From contig NZ_RZGZ01000004.1 of the NCBI RefSeq assembly GCF_003990045.1, positions 1-64,000 of the forward strand: DNA of 64,000 bases. The letters run 5' to 3'. Below are positions 53,503 to 62,725 of the stretch, one piece after another. The position numbers and the translations under genes were made by a program. The notes under the pieces were generated by a model. The model was given only the letters and a program-made list of their open reading frames with translations, was not told where the DNA came from and did no database searches. The number at the start of each line of letters is the position of its first letter. The stretch's first letter is position 1. The DNA is from Labedella endophytica (GTDB lineage: Bacteria; Actinomycetota; Actinomycetes; Actinomycetales; Microbacteriaceae).

Positions 53503-54423
53503 CTACTTGACTGCTCCTGCGGTGATGCCCCGGGTGAGGGTGCGTTGGAAGATGAGGAAGAACACGAGGGTGGGGATGAGGCCGAGGAGCGCCGACGCGC
53601 TCGTCGTCGTCACGTCCATGAGGCGGTCGCCCTGCAGCGACGCGATCGCCACCGGCACGGTCTGGTTCGCGTTCGAGACGAGGAACGTCAGGGGGATGAG
53701 GAACTCGTTCCACGTCCAGATGAAGAAGAAGATGAGCAGCACGCTCAGCGTCGGTCGCGAGATCGGGAACACCACGCTCGTGAGGATGCGCCACTTGCCG
53801 GCGCCGTCGAGGGCGGCCGCCTCGAGCACCTCCTTCGGGAAGGTGCCGTAGACCGACGCGAGGAGGTAGGTGCCGAACGCGCTCTGGATCACGATGAAGA
53901 TGATGATGACGCTCCACGTGTTGTCGTAGAGGCCCACCTCCTTGAACATGAAGTAGAGCGGGTAGAGGAGCACCTCCTGCGGCAGCATGTTCGCGAGCAG
54001 GATGAGGACGACGATCCAGGTGCGGCCCTTCACGCGACCGATACCGAGCGCGAAGGCGTTGAGCACCGAGATGGCGACGGCACCGATCGCGACGACACCG
54101 CTGATGAAGATGCTGTTCCACAGCTTCACCGGGAAGTCGACGCGGTCCCAGAACGCCACGATGCCGTCGGTGTAGATCGCCTGCGGGATCGAGAGCGGCC
54201 CGTTCGACGCGTAGTCGGACGGCGACTTGAACGAGTTGATGAGGATGAGCAGGATCGGGGCCGCGATGAGCAGCCCGACGAGGATCGCGAAGCCGAGGGC
54301 CACCCAGTCGGCCGCCTTCTTCTTGGCACCCGGTCGGCGGTTGCGCACGGGCCGGCGTGCGGCCCGGCTCCCGGGCTCTGCGCCCGTGACGACGGCGGTG
54401 GTGTCGAGGGTCGGGGCGCTCAT
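53503..54423 (-). CDS. Sugar ABC transporter permease (MsmG/MalG type)
   Basis: A 306-residue inner-membrane permease with six helices and the EAA loop PKEVLEAAALDGAGKWRILTSVVFP, which contacts the ATPase. It starts MSAPTLDTTAVVTGAEPGSR. ADWVALGFAILVGLLIAAPI is helix 1, and IWTWNEFLIPLTFLVSN is typical of CUT1 MalG-type subunits. The start overlaps the stop of the partner permease (ATGA). It ends 2 bases before the xylosidase start. As in many CUT1 systems no ATPase gene is nearby; a shared MsiK-type ATPase elsewhere is inferred. Confidence 0.9.
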   Translation of the reverse strand: MSAPTLDTTAVVTGAEPGSRAARRPVRNRRPGAKKKAADWVALGFAILVGLLIAAPILLILINSFKSPSDYASNGPLSIPQAIYTDGIVAFWDRVDFPVKLWNSIFISGVVAIGAVAISVLNAFALGIGRVKGRTWIVVLILLANMLPQEVLLYPLYFMFKEVGLYDNTWSVIIIFIVIQSAFGTYLLASVYGTFPKEVLEAAALDGAGKWRILTSVVFPISRPTLSVLLIFFFIWTWNEFLIPLTFLVSNANQTVPVAIASLQGDRLMDVTTTSASALLGLIPTLVFFLIFQRTLTRGITAGAVK

Positions 54424-55376
54424 CGCTCCTCCTCCTGCTTCTCGAGGCGACGCTGCGCGGCGATGAAGATCACCGAGACGATCGCGATGACGATGGTGAG
54501 GGCCGTGGCGATCGTGGCGCCGTAGCCCACCTGCTGCGACTGGAAGAACTCGCTGTACGCGTAGTAGGCGGGCACGATCGTGGAGTCGCCGGGGCCGCCG
54601 CGCGTCAGCGTGTAGACGGGTCCGAAGACCTTGAGGGCGGCGATCGTTCCCGTCAGGACCACCACGAAGATCTCGGGGCGGATGATCGAGACGGTGATCG
54701 CCTGGAAGCGCTGGAACCAGTTCGCTCCGTCGAGCTCCGCCGCTTCGTAGAGCTCGGGGTCGACGCGCTGGAGGGCCGCCATGAAGATGACCACCGGGTA
54801 GCCGATCTGCACCCACACGAGGATCACCATGAGGCTGATGAGCGCGGTGTCCGGGCTCCCGAGCCAGTTGTGGGCGAGGCCGCCGAGACCGACGGACTCG
54901 AGGATCGTGTTGAGGGCGCCGTCCTGCGGGCGCAGGATCCAGCCGATCACGATCGCCGCGATGACGGCGGGCAGGATCTGCGGCAGGTAGAAGGTGGCGC
55001 GGAAGAAGCTCGCGAGCTTCCCGCCGAACTTGCGACCGATGAGGTCGAAGAGGAGAGCGGCGAGGAGGAGGCCGAGGAGCGTCGGGACGACGACCATCGC
55101 GAGGATCATCGCGATCGAGTTGGCGAACGAGGTCCAGAAGGTGCCGTCGCCGGCGAGCTTCTCCCAGTTCTCGAGGCCGATCCACTCCGGCGGGCGGATG
55201 CCGCGGTACGAGGTGAAGGTGAGGTACACGTTCCAGAGCAGCGGAACGATGATCACGAGGGTCAGGAGGGCGAGTCCCGGGATGAGGTAGACCCAGAACG
55301 TGCGACTGCGCGTTCCCGGGATCAGGCTCGCGGAGCCGGGTCGGCGCACGGGGGGCGCCGGGGTCTGGGTGGTCAT
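54420..55376 (-). CDS. Sugar ABC transporter permease (MsmF/MalF type)
   Basis: A 318-residue inner-membrane permease. MTTQTPAPPVRRPGSASLIP leads to helix 1 (FWVYLIPGLALLTLVIIVPL). The EAA loop is DPELYEAAELDGANWFQRFQAITVS. GGPGDSTIVPAYYAYSEFFQ is the usual MalF-type end signature. With the next gene it forms the translocation pore for the oligosaccharide. The ATG at 55376 has GAAGGAAACGAC upstream. A long stem-loop separates it from the binding-protein gene, probably lowering permease expression relative to the binding protein. Confidence 0.9.
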   Translation of the reverse strand: MTTQTPAPPVRRPGSASLIPGTRSRTFWVYLIPGLALLTLVIIVPLLWNVYLTFTSYRGIRPPEWIGLENWEKLAGDGTFWTSFANSIAMILAMVVVPTLLGLLLAALLFDLIGRKFGGKLASFFRATFYLPQILPAVIAAIVIGWILRPQDGALNTILESVGLGGLAHNWLGSPDTALISLMVILVWVQIGYPVVIFMAALQRVDPELYEAAELDGANWFQRFQAITVSIIRPEIFVVVLTGTIAALKVFGPVYTLTRGGPGDSTIVPAYYAYSEFFQSQQVGYGATIATALTIVIAIVSVIFIAAQRRLEKQEEER

Positions 55377-55401
55377 GTCGTTTCCTTCGTCTTCTCCTGG
55401 T

Positions 55402-55436
55402 GCGGTGGGCCGTGGATCGCGTCCACGGCCCACCGC
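55402..55436 (-). terminator. Stem-loop after the CUT1 binding-protein gene
   Basis: GCGGTGGGCCGTGGA (55402-55416) pairs perfectly with TCCACGGCCCACCGC (55422-55436) around 5 bases, between the binding-protein stop and the permease start. Likely a partial terminator or mRNA stabiliser. Confidence 0.75.
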
Positions 55437-55451
55437 TTCGTCTCAGAGGGG

Positions 55452-56747
55452 TCAGCCGACGATGTCGTCGACGCCGCTCTGGTAGTTCTCACCGAGCTGC
55501 TGCTGCACCTCGGCCGGGGAGAGGGTGCCGTTGAGCAGCTCCTGCAGACCGGCGTTGAGCTCGTCGTAGAACGTCGCCGTGGGCCAGTCCGGGTAGAACG
55601 CGAGGCCGTCGCGCTCGGTCAGGGTGTTGAAGTTCGCGATGAGTTCCGCGCTCTTCTCGTCCGTGATGTCGGCGGGGTCCGCCGCGACGGGCACGCCGCC
55701 GTTGTTGCCGATGAGGGCCTGGATCTCGGGGCGCATCGTGATGTCGATGAACTGCTCGGCGAGCTCCTTGTTCGCCGCGCGCTCAGGGATGACCCACATG
55801 TTGCCGGCCGAGCCGGGAGCCATCTCGGACTCGGGGAAGAGGAACGTCCCGAACTCGAAGTCGGTGACCTCCGTGGTGAAGCGGTTGTGCCACCAGCTGC
55901 CCGAGAAGAAGATCGGGTAGGTGCCGTTGATGAACGACGTTCCGGCGTCCTCGGCCTTGAGGCCGGTGGAGTCGGCGCTGATGTAGCCCTTGTCCGTCCA
56001 GTCCTTCACGGTCTCGGTGGCGTAGCTGATCTCCGGTCCCTCGAAGTCGACCGTGTCGGTGTACAGCTGGTAGCTGTCCACCCAGTCGCGGTCGGCCTGG
56101 GACAGCGCGAGCTGGTACCAGAGCTGGCCGAGGGGGTATTCGGCCGCGGACTCGGCGAGCGGCGTGACGCCCTCGTCGGCGAACGCCTGCATGACGGTCT
56201 CGAACTCGGCCATCGTGGTGGGGATCTCGAGGCCGGCCTCGGTGAACATGTCGACGTTGTAGTACACCTCGACGAACTCACCGTAGTTCGGGACGCCGTA
56301 GAAGCTTCCCGAACCCATGATGCCGCTCTCGTCGTACTGCGCCGTGGTCTGCAGCGACGGTGCGAGCTTGTCGGCCCAACCGTACTCGTCATAGGCGTCG
56401 TCGAGGGGGGCGAGCAGGCCCTGGCTGGCGAGGAGGCCGGCCGTGGCGTTGCCCTTGTTGTACTCGAGGATGTCGGGGGCCTCGTCGGAGTTGAGCACCT
56501 GGCTCGCGGTCGAGCGGATCTGCTCGAAGGCCTTGGCCTCGAACTCGACCGTCGCGCCCGTCTCCTCCTCGAAGACCTTGATGGCTTCGTCCCACGCGAT
56601 TCCCATCGCGCTGGTCTCGCTCTCGAAGTGCCACAACGTGAGGACGTTGTCGTCCGCCGCGTCGCCGCCGCTGCCGGAGCAGCCGGACAGGACGAGGGCG
56701 CTGGCTGCGAGCAGCGCGGCCCCCGTGATCTTCTTGCTGTGCTTCAT
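55452..56747 (-). CDS. Sugar ABC transporter substrate-binding lipoprotein (CUT1)
   Basis: A 431-residue lipoprotein. The signal peptide MKHSKKITGAALLAASALVL ends in the lipobox SGC with Cys23. The mature protein has the MalE-type pattern: LTLWHFESETSAMGIAWDEA, FEEETGATVEFEAKAFEQIR, GSGSFYGVPNYGEFVEVYYN and GTYPIFFSGSWWHNRF. It captures an oligosaccharide outside the membrane. The xylosidase in the same operon points to xylose-containing oligosaccharides; this is inference. AGGTAGGAAA precedes the ATG. Upstream are LacI-type operator sites. Confidence 0.9.
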   Translation of the reverse strand: MKHSKKITGAALLAASALVLSGCSGSGGDAADDNVLTLWHFESETSAMGIAWDEAIKVFEEETGATVEFEAKAFEQIRSTASQVLNSDEAPDILEYNKGNATAGLLASQGLLAPLDDAYDEYGWADKLAPSLQTTAQYDESGIMGSGSFYGVPNYGEFVEVYYNVDMFTEAGLEIPTTMAEFETVMQAFADEGVTPLAESAAEYPLGQLWYQLALSQADRDWVDSYQLYTDTVDFEGPEISYATETVKDWTDKGYISADSTGLKAEDAGTSFINGTYPIFFSGSWWHNRFTTEVTDFEFGTFLFPESEMAPGSAGNMWVIPERAANKELAEQFIDITMRPEIQALIGNNGGVPVAADPADITDEKSAELIANFNTLTERDGLAFYPDWPTATFYDELNAGLQELLNGTLSPAEVQQQLGENYQSGVDDIVG

Positions 56748-56804
56748 TTTCCTACCTCTCTGGAGAAAATGCGGTGGAGTGGGCGCACCGCGCGCCGTGG
56801 GTGA

Positions 56805-56820
56805 GTCGAAGCGTTTCGAC
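56805..56820. promoter_or_regulatory. LacI-type operator upstream of the importer operon
   Basis: GTCGAAGCGTTTCGAC has perfect GTCGAA/TTCGAC arms and matches the site in front of lacI (57927-57942) in reverse with one difference. It is the likely operator for the adjacent LacI protein. Confidence 0.7.
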
Positions 56821-56850
56821 GGTTTAGAAGAACCGTCGAAGCCGTTTCCG
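56815..56850. promoter_or_regulatory. Second operator half and hairpin in the importer promoter
   Basis: TTCGACGGTT (56815-56824) and AACCGTCGAA (56831-56840) are perfect 10-base arms. The right arm starts a second operator-like GTCGAAGCCGTTTC (56835-56848). The pair of sites would let two dimers bind side by side. Confidence 0.55.
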
Positions 56851-56875
56851 GTCTCTGGTCGGGATGGTCGGGTGG

Positions 56876-57883
56876 TCAGGGGGGCGGAGCGACCGAGTCG
56901 AACGATCGATACTCCGGCGCGACGTACTGCACGCGGGGGGTCGGAGGGAATGGAAGGGAGTCGATGAGGAGATCGACCGCGACGTCGCACGTGGCCGTCG
57001 CGACGAGCGGGATGACGTCGAGCGCCGGCTCGAACCGGCTCGTGTCGAACGTGGATCCGACGGAGATGACCGAGAGGTCCCTCGGGACGCTGATGCCACG
57101 CTCCGCCAGATACCCGAGGACGCCCGCCTGCACCGACTCCTGCGCGTGCAGGAGGAGGGCTGTGGGCGGTTCGTCGGCGTCGAGGAGCGCCTTCACCGTG
57201 GCACGGACCGAGGCGCCGTCCGTCTCGGAGGTGACGAAGACGGCCTCGAGACCGAGGCCACCCGTGTACGAACCGAACTCGGTCCGCACGCGGAGGGGGA
57301 AGTTCGAGCCGCGGTCGTAGATCTCCTGAGGGTGGCCGATGTGCGCGATGCGGCGATGCCCCAGCGCTGTGAGCCGGTCGACGGCCAGGCGGACGGCGGC
57401 CTCGAAGTCGAGGTCGACGCACGCGAGGTCCGTCGTGTCGTCGGGGATTCCCACGAGCACGGTCGGCAGGCCGAGCGAGCGGACGAGATCCACCCGCTCG
57501 TCGTGGGCGGAGACGTCGAGCACGATGACGCCGTCGACGAGGCGGCTCGAGGCGACGCGGGAGAGGCCCTTCGTCGCCTCGTCCTCCGTGAGGAGCAGGA
57601 TGTCGTAGTCGTGGCGGCGCGCGGCCGTCGCCACGGCGAGCACGAAGGCCATGTGCGCCGGGGCGTAGGTGTCGTGGCGCAGCGGGGCCGTGACGGCGAA
57701 GATCTGGGTGCGCGTCCCCGCCATCATCCGGGCGCCGGCGTGGGGCTGGTAGCCGAGTCGGCTGGCCGCGTCGGTGACCCGGCGGCGCGTGGTCTCGGCG
57801 ATCGAGCGCTTGCCGCTCAGGGCGTAGGAGACCGTGCTGATGGACACACCGGCGGCACGAGCGACGTCGTGGATGGTGGTCAT
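56876..57883 (-). CDS. LacI-family repressor of the xyloside operon
   Basis: A 335-residue regulator. MTTIHDVARAAGVSISTVSY followed by ALSGKRSIAETTRRRVTDAA is a textbook LacI helix-turn-helix, and GYQPHAGARMM the hinge. The effector domain contains VDGVIVLDVSAHDERVDLV, CVDLDFEAAVRLAVDRLTAL, HRRIAHIGHP and LSVISVGSTFDTSRFEP. It is encoded directly upstream of the ABC importer and alpha-xylosidase genes on the same strand. Matching operators lie before both lacI and the importer, so it represses the operon and itself. The inducer is probably xylose or a xylose-containing sugar (inference). Confidence 0.9.
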   Translation of the reverse strand: MTTIHDVARAAGVSISTVSYALSGKRSIAETTRRRVTDAASRLGYQPHAGARMMAGTRTQIFAVTAPLRHDTYAPAHMAFVLAVATAARRHDYDILLLTEDEATKGLSRVASSRLVDGVIVLDVSAHDERVDLVRSLGLPTVLVGIPDDTTDLACVDLDFEAAVRLAVDRLTALGHRRIAHIGHPQEIYDRGSNFPLRVRTEFGSYTGGLGLEAVFVTSETDGASVRATVKALLDADEPPTALLLHAQESVQAGVLGYLAERGISVPRDLSVISVGSTFDTSRFEPALDVIPLVATATCDVAVDLLIDSLPFPPTPRVQYVAPEYRSFDSVAPPP

Positions 57884-57921
57884 GGCGACTCCGTTGTCTG
57901 GCACCTGGTGGGTTCGGGAAC

Positions 57922-57947
57922 CGATCGTTGAAACGCTTCGACGATCG
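57922..57947. promoter_or_regulatory. LacI autoregulatory operator
   Basis: The core GTTGAAACGCTTCGAC (57927-57942) lies inside longer arms CGATCGT/ACGATCG (57922-57928 and 57941-57947). It is about 10 bases downstream of the lacI -10 element. Confidence 0.7.
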
Positions 57948-57956
57948 ATGACGGCC

Positions 57957-57985
57957 ACGTTACGTGACGCGTCCGTCGAGCGCAA
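57957..57985 (-). promoter_or_regulatory. lacI promoter
   Basis: On the minus strand TTGCGC (57985-57980), a 17-base spacer and TAACGT (57962-57957). The start point near 57950 falls beside the operator, consistent with self-repression. Confidence 0.55.
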
Positions 57986-58119
57986 CACATATGTGGCTCA
58001 CGGCAACATAAACGTTATGAACACGGCCGGGACCAGTGCGTGGCACACCGAGGCGCGGACTGGCACGATGGCAGGGAGTCGACGCGCCGTGTCGCGGCCC
58101 GGCCGAGAGGATGGCTGCG

Positions 58120-58611
58120 GTGGGAGTTCGACGAGATCGAGCACGGATTCTCCCCGTCGTTGCGGCGATCGTGGCATGTCTCCTGACGGCGTGCACGACG
58201 CCCGCCGCCGATCCCGAACCGACCGCCTCGGCGGCACGGAGCGGAACGGGTGAGGTACGGCACGACCTCGAGCCGCTCACGGATCGCTTCATCCGCCTCG
58301 ACACCGCGACCGCCGCGACCTGGATGTCGGGCACGCTCGGCGACGACCGGGTGCCCGGGCCGAGCACCTATTGGATCGACGCCATCGTCACCCTCGACGA
58401 AGCCGACTATGCGGCGCTCCAGTCGGAGACCGACGCCCAGGACACCACCGATTCTCCAGCCGTCGACGCGGGCATCGAGGGCGAGCTCCCCGACGGACCG
58501 TTCCTCCGCTCGGACGAGCTCGATGCGCTGTTCTCGCCCGACGGCTACTGGAGCGTGGTGTTCCTCCATGACGCCACACGAACCGTCATCCTCTCGTCCC
58601 GCTTCGAGTAA
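58120..58611 (+). CDS. Small lipoprotein of unknown function
   Basis: A 163-residue exported lipoprotein. RRDRARILPVVAAIVACLLT leads to the lipobox LTAC. The mature region starts TTPAADPEPTASAARSGTGE, a Thr/Ala-rich spacer, followed by a domain with LTDRFIRLDTATAATWMSGT, STYWIDAIVTLDEADYAALQ and GYWSVVFLHDATRTVILSSR. No known family is recognised. GAGAGG lies 9 bases before the GTG at 58120, which is preferred; ATG 58111 overlaps that ribosome site. It lies between two sugar loci and converges on the ROK gene. GC content and codon use look normal for the window. Confidence 0.7.
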   Translation: MGVRRDRARILPVVAAIVACLLTACTTPAADPEPTASAARSGTGEVRHDLEPLTDRFIRLDTATAATWMSGTLGDDRVPGPSTYWIDAIVTLDEADYAALQSETDAQDTTDSPAVDAGIEGELPDGPFLRSDELDALFSPDGYWSVVFLHDATRTVILSSRFE

Positions 58612-58613
58612 CC

Positions 58614-58641
58614 CCCGTCGTTCCCTGAGCCTGTCGACGGG
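58614..58641. terminator. Candidate stem-loop between lipoprotein and ROK genes
   Basis: CCCGTCG (58614-58620) and CGACGGG (58635-58641) pair around 14 bases that include CTGAGCCTGT, the repeat also clustered at 23028-23092. Confidence 0.45.
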
Positions 58642-58674
58642 TGCCGACGACGTTCGGACATGAGACGAACCGTG

Positions 58675-59853
58675 TCAGAGCTCGGCGCGGGCGACGATTC
58701 CGTCGAAGACGAGTTCGGCCGCCCCGATGAGAAGGAGATCGCTGCCGAGTTCGGCACGCACGACCGTGACACTCTGCCACGGCGGCTGCAGGGTGTTCGA
58801 CGCGAGCAGGTCGAGGAAGTAGTCGGACTCGAAGTCGAACAGGACGCCGAGGAACCCGCCGAGCACGACCTTCTCCGGGTTCAGGATGTTGATCATGTTG
58901 CGCACGCCGACGCTCAGGATGCCGAGCTGCCGGTGCACCTCCGCGCGCACCTCGGGGCGCTCGTCGGCGACGAGGGCCGCCTCGAGCTCGTCGAGGCTCG
59001 CACTGCGGAGACCGAGCACGCCGAGGAGCCGCTGCTGGTTGACGCTCTCCTCGAGCTCGCCCTCCGTGGCCGAGGCGTCCGGAGGCGCCGCGACGCGGTT
59101 GTGGCCGAACTCGCCCGCGTAGCCCTCTGCACCGTTCACGAGCTCGCCGTTCACGATGATGCCGCCACCGATACCGCTGGGGCCACCGTTCATGTAGAGC
59201 ATGTGGGTCGCGTCGACCGCCGCCCCGAAGAGGTTCTCGGCACGCGCACCGAGGTTGGCGTCGTTCGCCGCGAGCACGGGGAACCCCGTCGCTTCCTCGA
59301 GGAGCGAACCGAGCGGCTCGTCGTGCCAATCGAGGTGCGGCGCCCAGCGTACGCATCCGTCGGCGGCGCGCACGAGACCCGGCACCGCGACACCGATCCC
59401 GGCGATGCGGTGCCCGGGTGTGAGCTCATGGCGCAGCTCCTCGAGCAGGCTCCGCGACACCTCGACGGCCCGGGCGACCGTCGGGATCGTCTCCGTCTCG
59501 AACCGCCGCCGCGCGAGCACCTGCCGGTCGAACGTGACGAGCGCCATCGTGATGGCGTCGATCTCGGGCACGATCGCGATCGCGACGACGTCGGGCGACG
59601 CCTGCACGACGGGGCTCGGCCGCCCCACCTGCTTCGTCGACCGCGGCTCGACCTCCACGACGAGGCCGCGGTCGACGAGTTCCGCGACGAGGCCGGAGAT
59701 CGTCGAGCGGTTGAGCCCCGTCTCGCGCGTGAGTTCGGCCCGGGACGCGGGGCCGGAGCGGTGTACGCGCCGCAGGATCGTCGAGAGGTTCACCGACGAT
59801 CCCCGCTCCGGCCCTGTCGCCCGCTGGTTCTCGTCACGGGGGGAAGTGGACAT
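58675..59853 (-). CDS. ROK-family transcriptional regulator (XylR/NagC type)
   Basis: A 392-residue regulator. The N-terminal winged helix is in SVNLSTILRRVHRSGPASRA and ELTRETGLNRSTISGLVAEL. The ROK domain follows with VVAIAIVPEIDAITMALVTF, IAGIGVAVPGLVRAADGCVR, PVLAANDANLGARAENLFGA and GPSGIGGGIIVNGELVNGAEGYAGEFGH-type sequence. The usual Cys cluster for zinc after GH is absent. AAGGAG precedes the ATG at 59853. It is the last gene after chvE-mmsA-mmsB on the same strand, 47 bases behind, so it likely regulates that operon in response to a sugar such as xylose or glucose. Confidence 0.9.
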   Translation of the reverse strand: MSTSPRDENQRATGPERGSSVNLSTILRRVHRSGPASRAELTRETGLNRSTISGLVAELVDRGLVVEVEPRSTKQVGRPSPVVQASPDVVAIAIVPEIDAITMALVTFDRQVLARRRFETETIPTVARAVEVSRSLLEELRHELTPGHRIAGIGVAVPGLVRAADGCVRWAPHLDWHDEPLGSLLEEATGFPVLAANDANLGARAENLFGAAVDATHMLYMNGGPSGIGGGIIVNGELVNGAEGYAGEFGHNRVAAPPDASATEGELEESVNQQRLLGVLGLRSASLDELEAALVADERPEVRAEVHRQLGILSVGVRNMINILNPEKVVLGGFLGVLFDFESDYFLDLLASNTLQPPWQSVTVVRAELGSDLLLIGAAELVFDGIVARAEL

Positions 59854-59900
59854 CGGGGTTCTCCTTGCACGTACCGGGACGCCGCGGGGCGTGACTCCCG

Positions 59901-61106
59901 CTACATCCGTGGTCCTCTCCGCTTGCTGACCACATCGAACGCGACGGCCAGGAGGAGGACTAGCCCCTTGATGACCTGCTGCCACGCCGAGTCCACCGAG
60001 AGGATCGACAGTCCCATGTTGAGGACACCCATGATCATCGCACCGATCACGGCGCCGATCACCGTGCCCACTCCGCCCGTGACCGCTGCGCCGCCGATGA
60101 ATGCGGCGGCGATGGCGTCGAGCTCGTAGGAGTTACCGGCCGAGGCGACCGCCCCGCCCGCTCGGGCCGCGGTCACGATTCCGGCGAGCGCCGCGAGCAC
60201 ACCCATGTTCACGAAGATGAAGAAGTTCACCCAGCGCGTCTTCACACCGCTCATCTGCGCCGCGAAGAGGTTGCCGCCCATCGCGTACACGTGCCGGCCG
60301 AAGACCGTGCGCTTGAGCACGAACGTGTAGAGCAGGATGAGCGCCGCGAGGATGATGAGGATGATCGGCAGCCCGCGGTGCGCCGAGAGCAACCAGGCGA
60401 AGAACAGCACGGCCACGGTCGTCACGACGATCTTCGCGACGAGGAGCATCCCCGGTTCGACCGGGAGGTCGAGCGCGAGCTGCTTGCGCCGCGATCGGAA
60501 TTGCGAGAGCGCGAACGCGATGACGACCACGATCGCCGCGATCAGGGTGACGACGTCATGCCCGCCGAGCATCGTGCCGAACGACTGCGGCAGCGTCCCC
60601 TTGCCGATGGCCACGAAACCCGCCGGGAGGGCGTTGATCGTGCCGCCGGTGAGGAGCACGAGCGTGAGCCCGCGGAACAGCAGCATGCCGGCGAGCGTCA
60701 CGATGAACGCCGGTATCCCGACGAAGGCGATCCAGAACCCCTGCCAGACGCCCACCAGAGCTCCGACGGCGAGGCCGACGACCACCGCACCCCACCAGGG
60801 CAGCTCCCACTGCACCATCGCGATCGCCGTGACGGCTCCCACGAGGGCGACGACCGACCCGACCGACAGGTCGATGTGGCCGGCGATGATCACGATGACC
60901 ATGCCGACCGCGAGGATCAGCACGTATGCGTTCTGCTGGATGAGGTTGTTGATGTTGGCGGGGAGGAGGAGCTTGCCGCCCGTGAGCACCTGGAAGAGGA
61001 TCACGATGATCGCGAGCGCCCCCAGGATCCCGAACTGTCGGAGGTCCACGTTGAGGCGCAGTCGGCGCCCGTCGGAACCGGGCTTCTGCGCCGAGATGGT
61101 GCTCAT
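59901..61106 (-). CDS. mmsB: Multiple monosaccharide ABC transporter permease
   Basis: A 401-residue inner-membrane permease of the CUT2 class with about ten helices. [20 protein letters not shown] followed by [10 protein letters not shown] is the classic CUT2 motif. [36 protein letters not shown] and [20 protein letters not shown] are further family segments. It starts [20 protein letters not shown] and overlaps the ATPase gene stop (ATGA). With ChvE and the ATPase it imports monosaccharides such as xylose, galactose, glucose or arabinose. The large cytoplasmic loop [19 protein letters not shown] matches GguB/MmsB rather than RbsC. Confidence 0.9.
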   Translation of the reverse strand: MSTISAQKPGSDGRRLRLNVDLRQFGILGALAIIVILFQVLTGGKLLLPANINNLIQQNAYVLILAVGMVIVIIAGHIDLSVGSVVALVGAVTAIAMVQWELPWWGAVVVGLAVGALVGVWQGFWIAFVGIPAFIVTLAGMLLFRGLTLVLLTGGTINALPAGFVAIGKGTLPQSFGTMLGGHDVVTLIAAIVVVIAFALSQFRSRRKQLALDLPVEPGMLLVAKIVVTTVAVLFFAWLLSAHRGLPIILIILAALILLYTFVLKRTVFGRHVYAMGGNLFAAQMSGVKTRWVNFFIFVNMGVLAALAGIVTAARAGGAVASAGNSYELDAIAAAFIGGAAVTGGVGTVIGAVIGAMIMGVLNMGLSILSVDSAWQQVIKGLVLLLAVAFDVVSKRRGPRM

Positions 61107-62653
61107 CGGTCGTCGTCCTTTCCTGCGGTCATGTAGTGCATGAGCGTCTCCTGATCGGCGTCCGCCCTGGACACCTCGCCGGTGATCCGGCCCTCGGAGA
61201 TCGCGTAGATCCGGTCGGACAGCCCGAGGAGTTCGGGCAGTTCGGAGGAGATCACGATCACGGCCTTGCCTTGCGCCGCGAGCTCGTTGATGAGCCCGTA
61301 GATCTCGTACTTCGCCCCCACGTCGATGCCGCGGGTGGGCTCGTCGAGGATGAGGACGTCGGGGTGCGTGTGCAGCCACTTGCTGAGCACGACCTTCTGC
61401 TGGTTGCCTCCGGAGAGGCGACCGGTGAGCGTCGCGACGGACCCCGTCTTGATGTTCATCGAGGTGCGGTAGCTCTCGGCCACCTGGTACTCGCGCAGAC
61501 CGTTGACGATGCCCCACTTCGCGAGGCGACCGACGGCGGCCGCGGAGATGTTGACGCGGATGTCGCCGATGAGGTTGAGCCCGTACCGCTTGCGATCCTC
61601 GGTCGTGTACGCGATTCCGTTGCGGATGGCCTCGTCGATCGTGCGTGTGGAGATCTTCTTGCCGTCCTTGAAGACGGTGCCGGAGATCCCGGTGCCATAG
61701 CTGCGGCCGAAGATGCTCATCGCGAGCTCCGTGCGGCCGGCACCCATGAGCCCGGCGAAGCCGACGATCTCACCGGCGCGTACCGAGAAGCTCACGTCGT
61801 CCGACACGAGGCGGGACGAGTCCATCGGGTGATGCACCGTCCAGTGCTCCACCCGGAACTTCTCCTCGCCGATGTCGGGGGTGCGGGGCGGGAACATGCT
61901 GCTGAGCTCTCGGCCGACCATCGCCTTGATGATGCGACCCTCGTTCGCCGTGGGCTCCGACATGTCGATCGTCTCGATGGTGCTGCCGTCGCGGATCACC
62001 GTGACGCGGTCGGCGATCCGCCGGATCTCCTTGAGCTTGTGGCTGATGATGATGCTCGTGATGCCCTGATCGCGCAGGTTGTTGATGAGGTCGAGCAGGT
62101 GCGCGGAGTCCTCGTCGTTGAGGGCGGCCGTCGGCTCGTCGAGGATGAGGAGCTTGACCTCCTTCGCGAGGGCCTTCGCGATCTCGACGAGCTGCTGCTT
62201 ACCCACGCCGATGTCCTGGATGCGCGTCGCCGGGTTCTCGTTGAGACCGACGCGCGCGAGCAGGATCGCCGCCTCCTTGTTGGTGCGGTCCCAGTCGATG
62301 ACGCCGCGGGACTGCAGCTCGTTGCCGAGGAAGATGTTCTCCGCGATCGACAGGTAGGGGCTGAGCGCGAGCTCCTGGTGGATGATCACGATGCCGTCGC
62401 GCTCGCTGTCGTTGATGGAGCGGTAGCGCGCCTCGTGCCCGTCGAACTCGATGGTTCCAGTGAAGCTGCCGTAGGGGTAGACCCCGCTCAGCACCTTCAT
62501 GAGCGTGGACTTGCCGGCGCCGTTCTCGCCGCAGATGCCGTGCACCTCGCCGCGCTTCAAGTCGACGCTCACCCCGGAGAGGGCCGGGATCCCGTTGAAC
62601 TCCTTCACGATGTCACGCATCGTGAGGATGGTGGAGTCGTCCGCTGACGTCAT
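61103..62653 (-). CDS. mmsA: Multiple monosaccharide ABC transporter ATP-binding protein
   Basis: A 516-residue protein with two ABC domains. The first has Walker [10 protein letters not shown], the signature region [20 protein letters not shown] and Walker [12 protein letters not shown]. The second has a degenerate P-loop [16 protein letters not shown], the signature [15 protein letters not shown] and Walker [14 protein letters not shown]. This asymmetry is normal for CUT2 ATPases. [20 protein letters not shown] marks the MmsA/GguA group. The ATG at 62653 has AAAGG upstream. A stem-loop separates it from chvE. Confidence 0.95.
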   Translation of the reverse strand: MTSADDSTILTMRDIVKEFNGIPALSGVSVDLKRGEVHGICGENGAGKSTLMKVLSGVYPYGSFTGTIEFDGHEARYRSINDSERDGIVIIHQELALSPYLSIAENIFLGNELQSRGVIDWDRTNKEAAILLARVGLNENPATRIQDIGVGKQQLVEIAKALAKEVKLLILDEPTAALNDEDSAHLLDLINNLRDQGITSIIISHKLKEIRRIADRVTVIRDGSTIETIDMSEPTANEGRIIKAMVGRELSSMFPPRTPDIGEEKFRVEHWTVHHPMDSSRLVSDDVSFSVRAGEIVGFAGLMGAGRTELAMSIFGRSYGTGISGTVFKDGKKISTRTIDEAIRNGIAYTTEDRKRYGLNLIGDIRVNISAAAVGRLAKWGIVNGLREYQVAESYRTSMNIKTGSVATLTGRLSGGNQQKVVLSKWLHTHPDVLILDEPTRGIDVGAKYEIYGLINELAAQGKAVIVISSELPELLGLSDRIYAISEGRITGEVSRADADQETLMHYMTAGKDDDR

Positions 62654-62683
62654 CCGAAGTGCCTTTCGTTTCCGGGGTCGACC

Positions 62684-62715
62684 GGACCGGGGTGGCGCGC
62701 ACGCCACCCCGGTCC
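62684..62715 (-). terminator. Stem-loop after chvE
   Basis: GGACCGGGGTGGCG (62684-62697) pairs perfectly with CGCCACCCCGGTCC (62702-62715) around 4 bases, between the chvE stop and the mmsA start. It mirrors the hairpin at 55402-55436 in the other sugar operon. Confidence 0.75.
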
Positions 62716-62725
62716 ACTCGATGGA

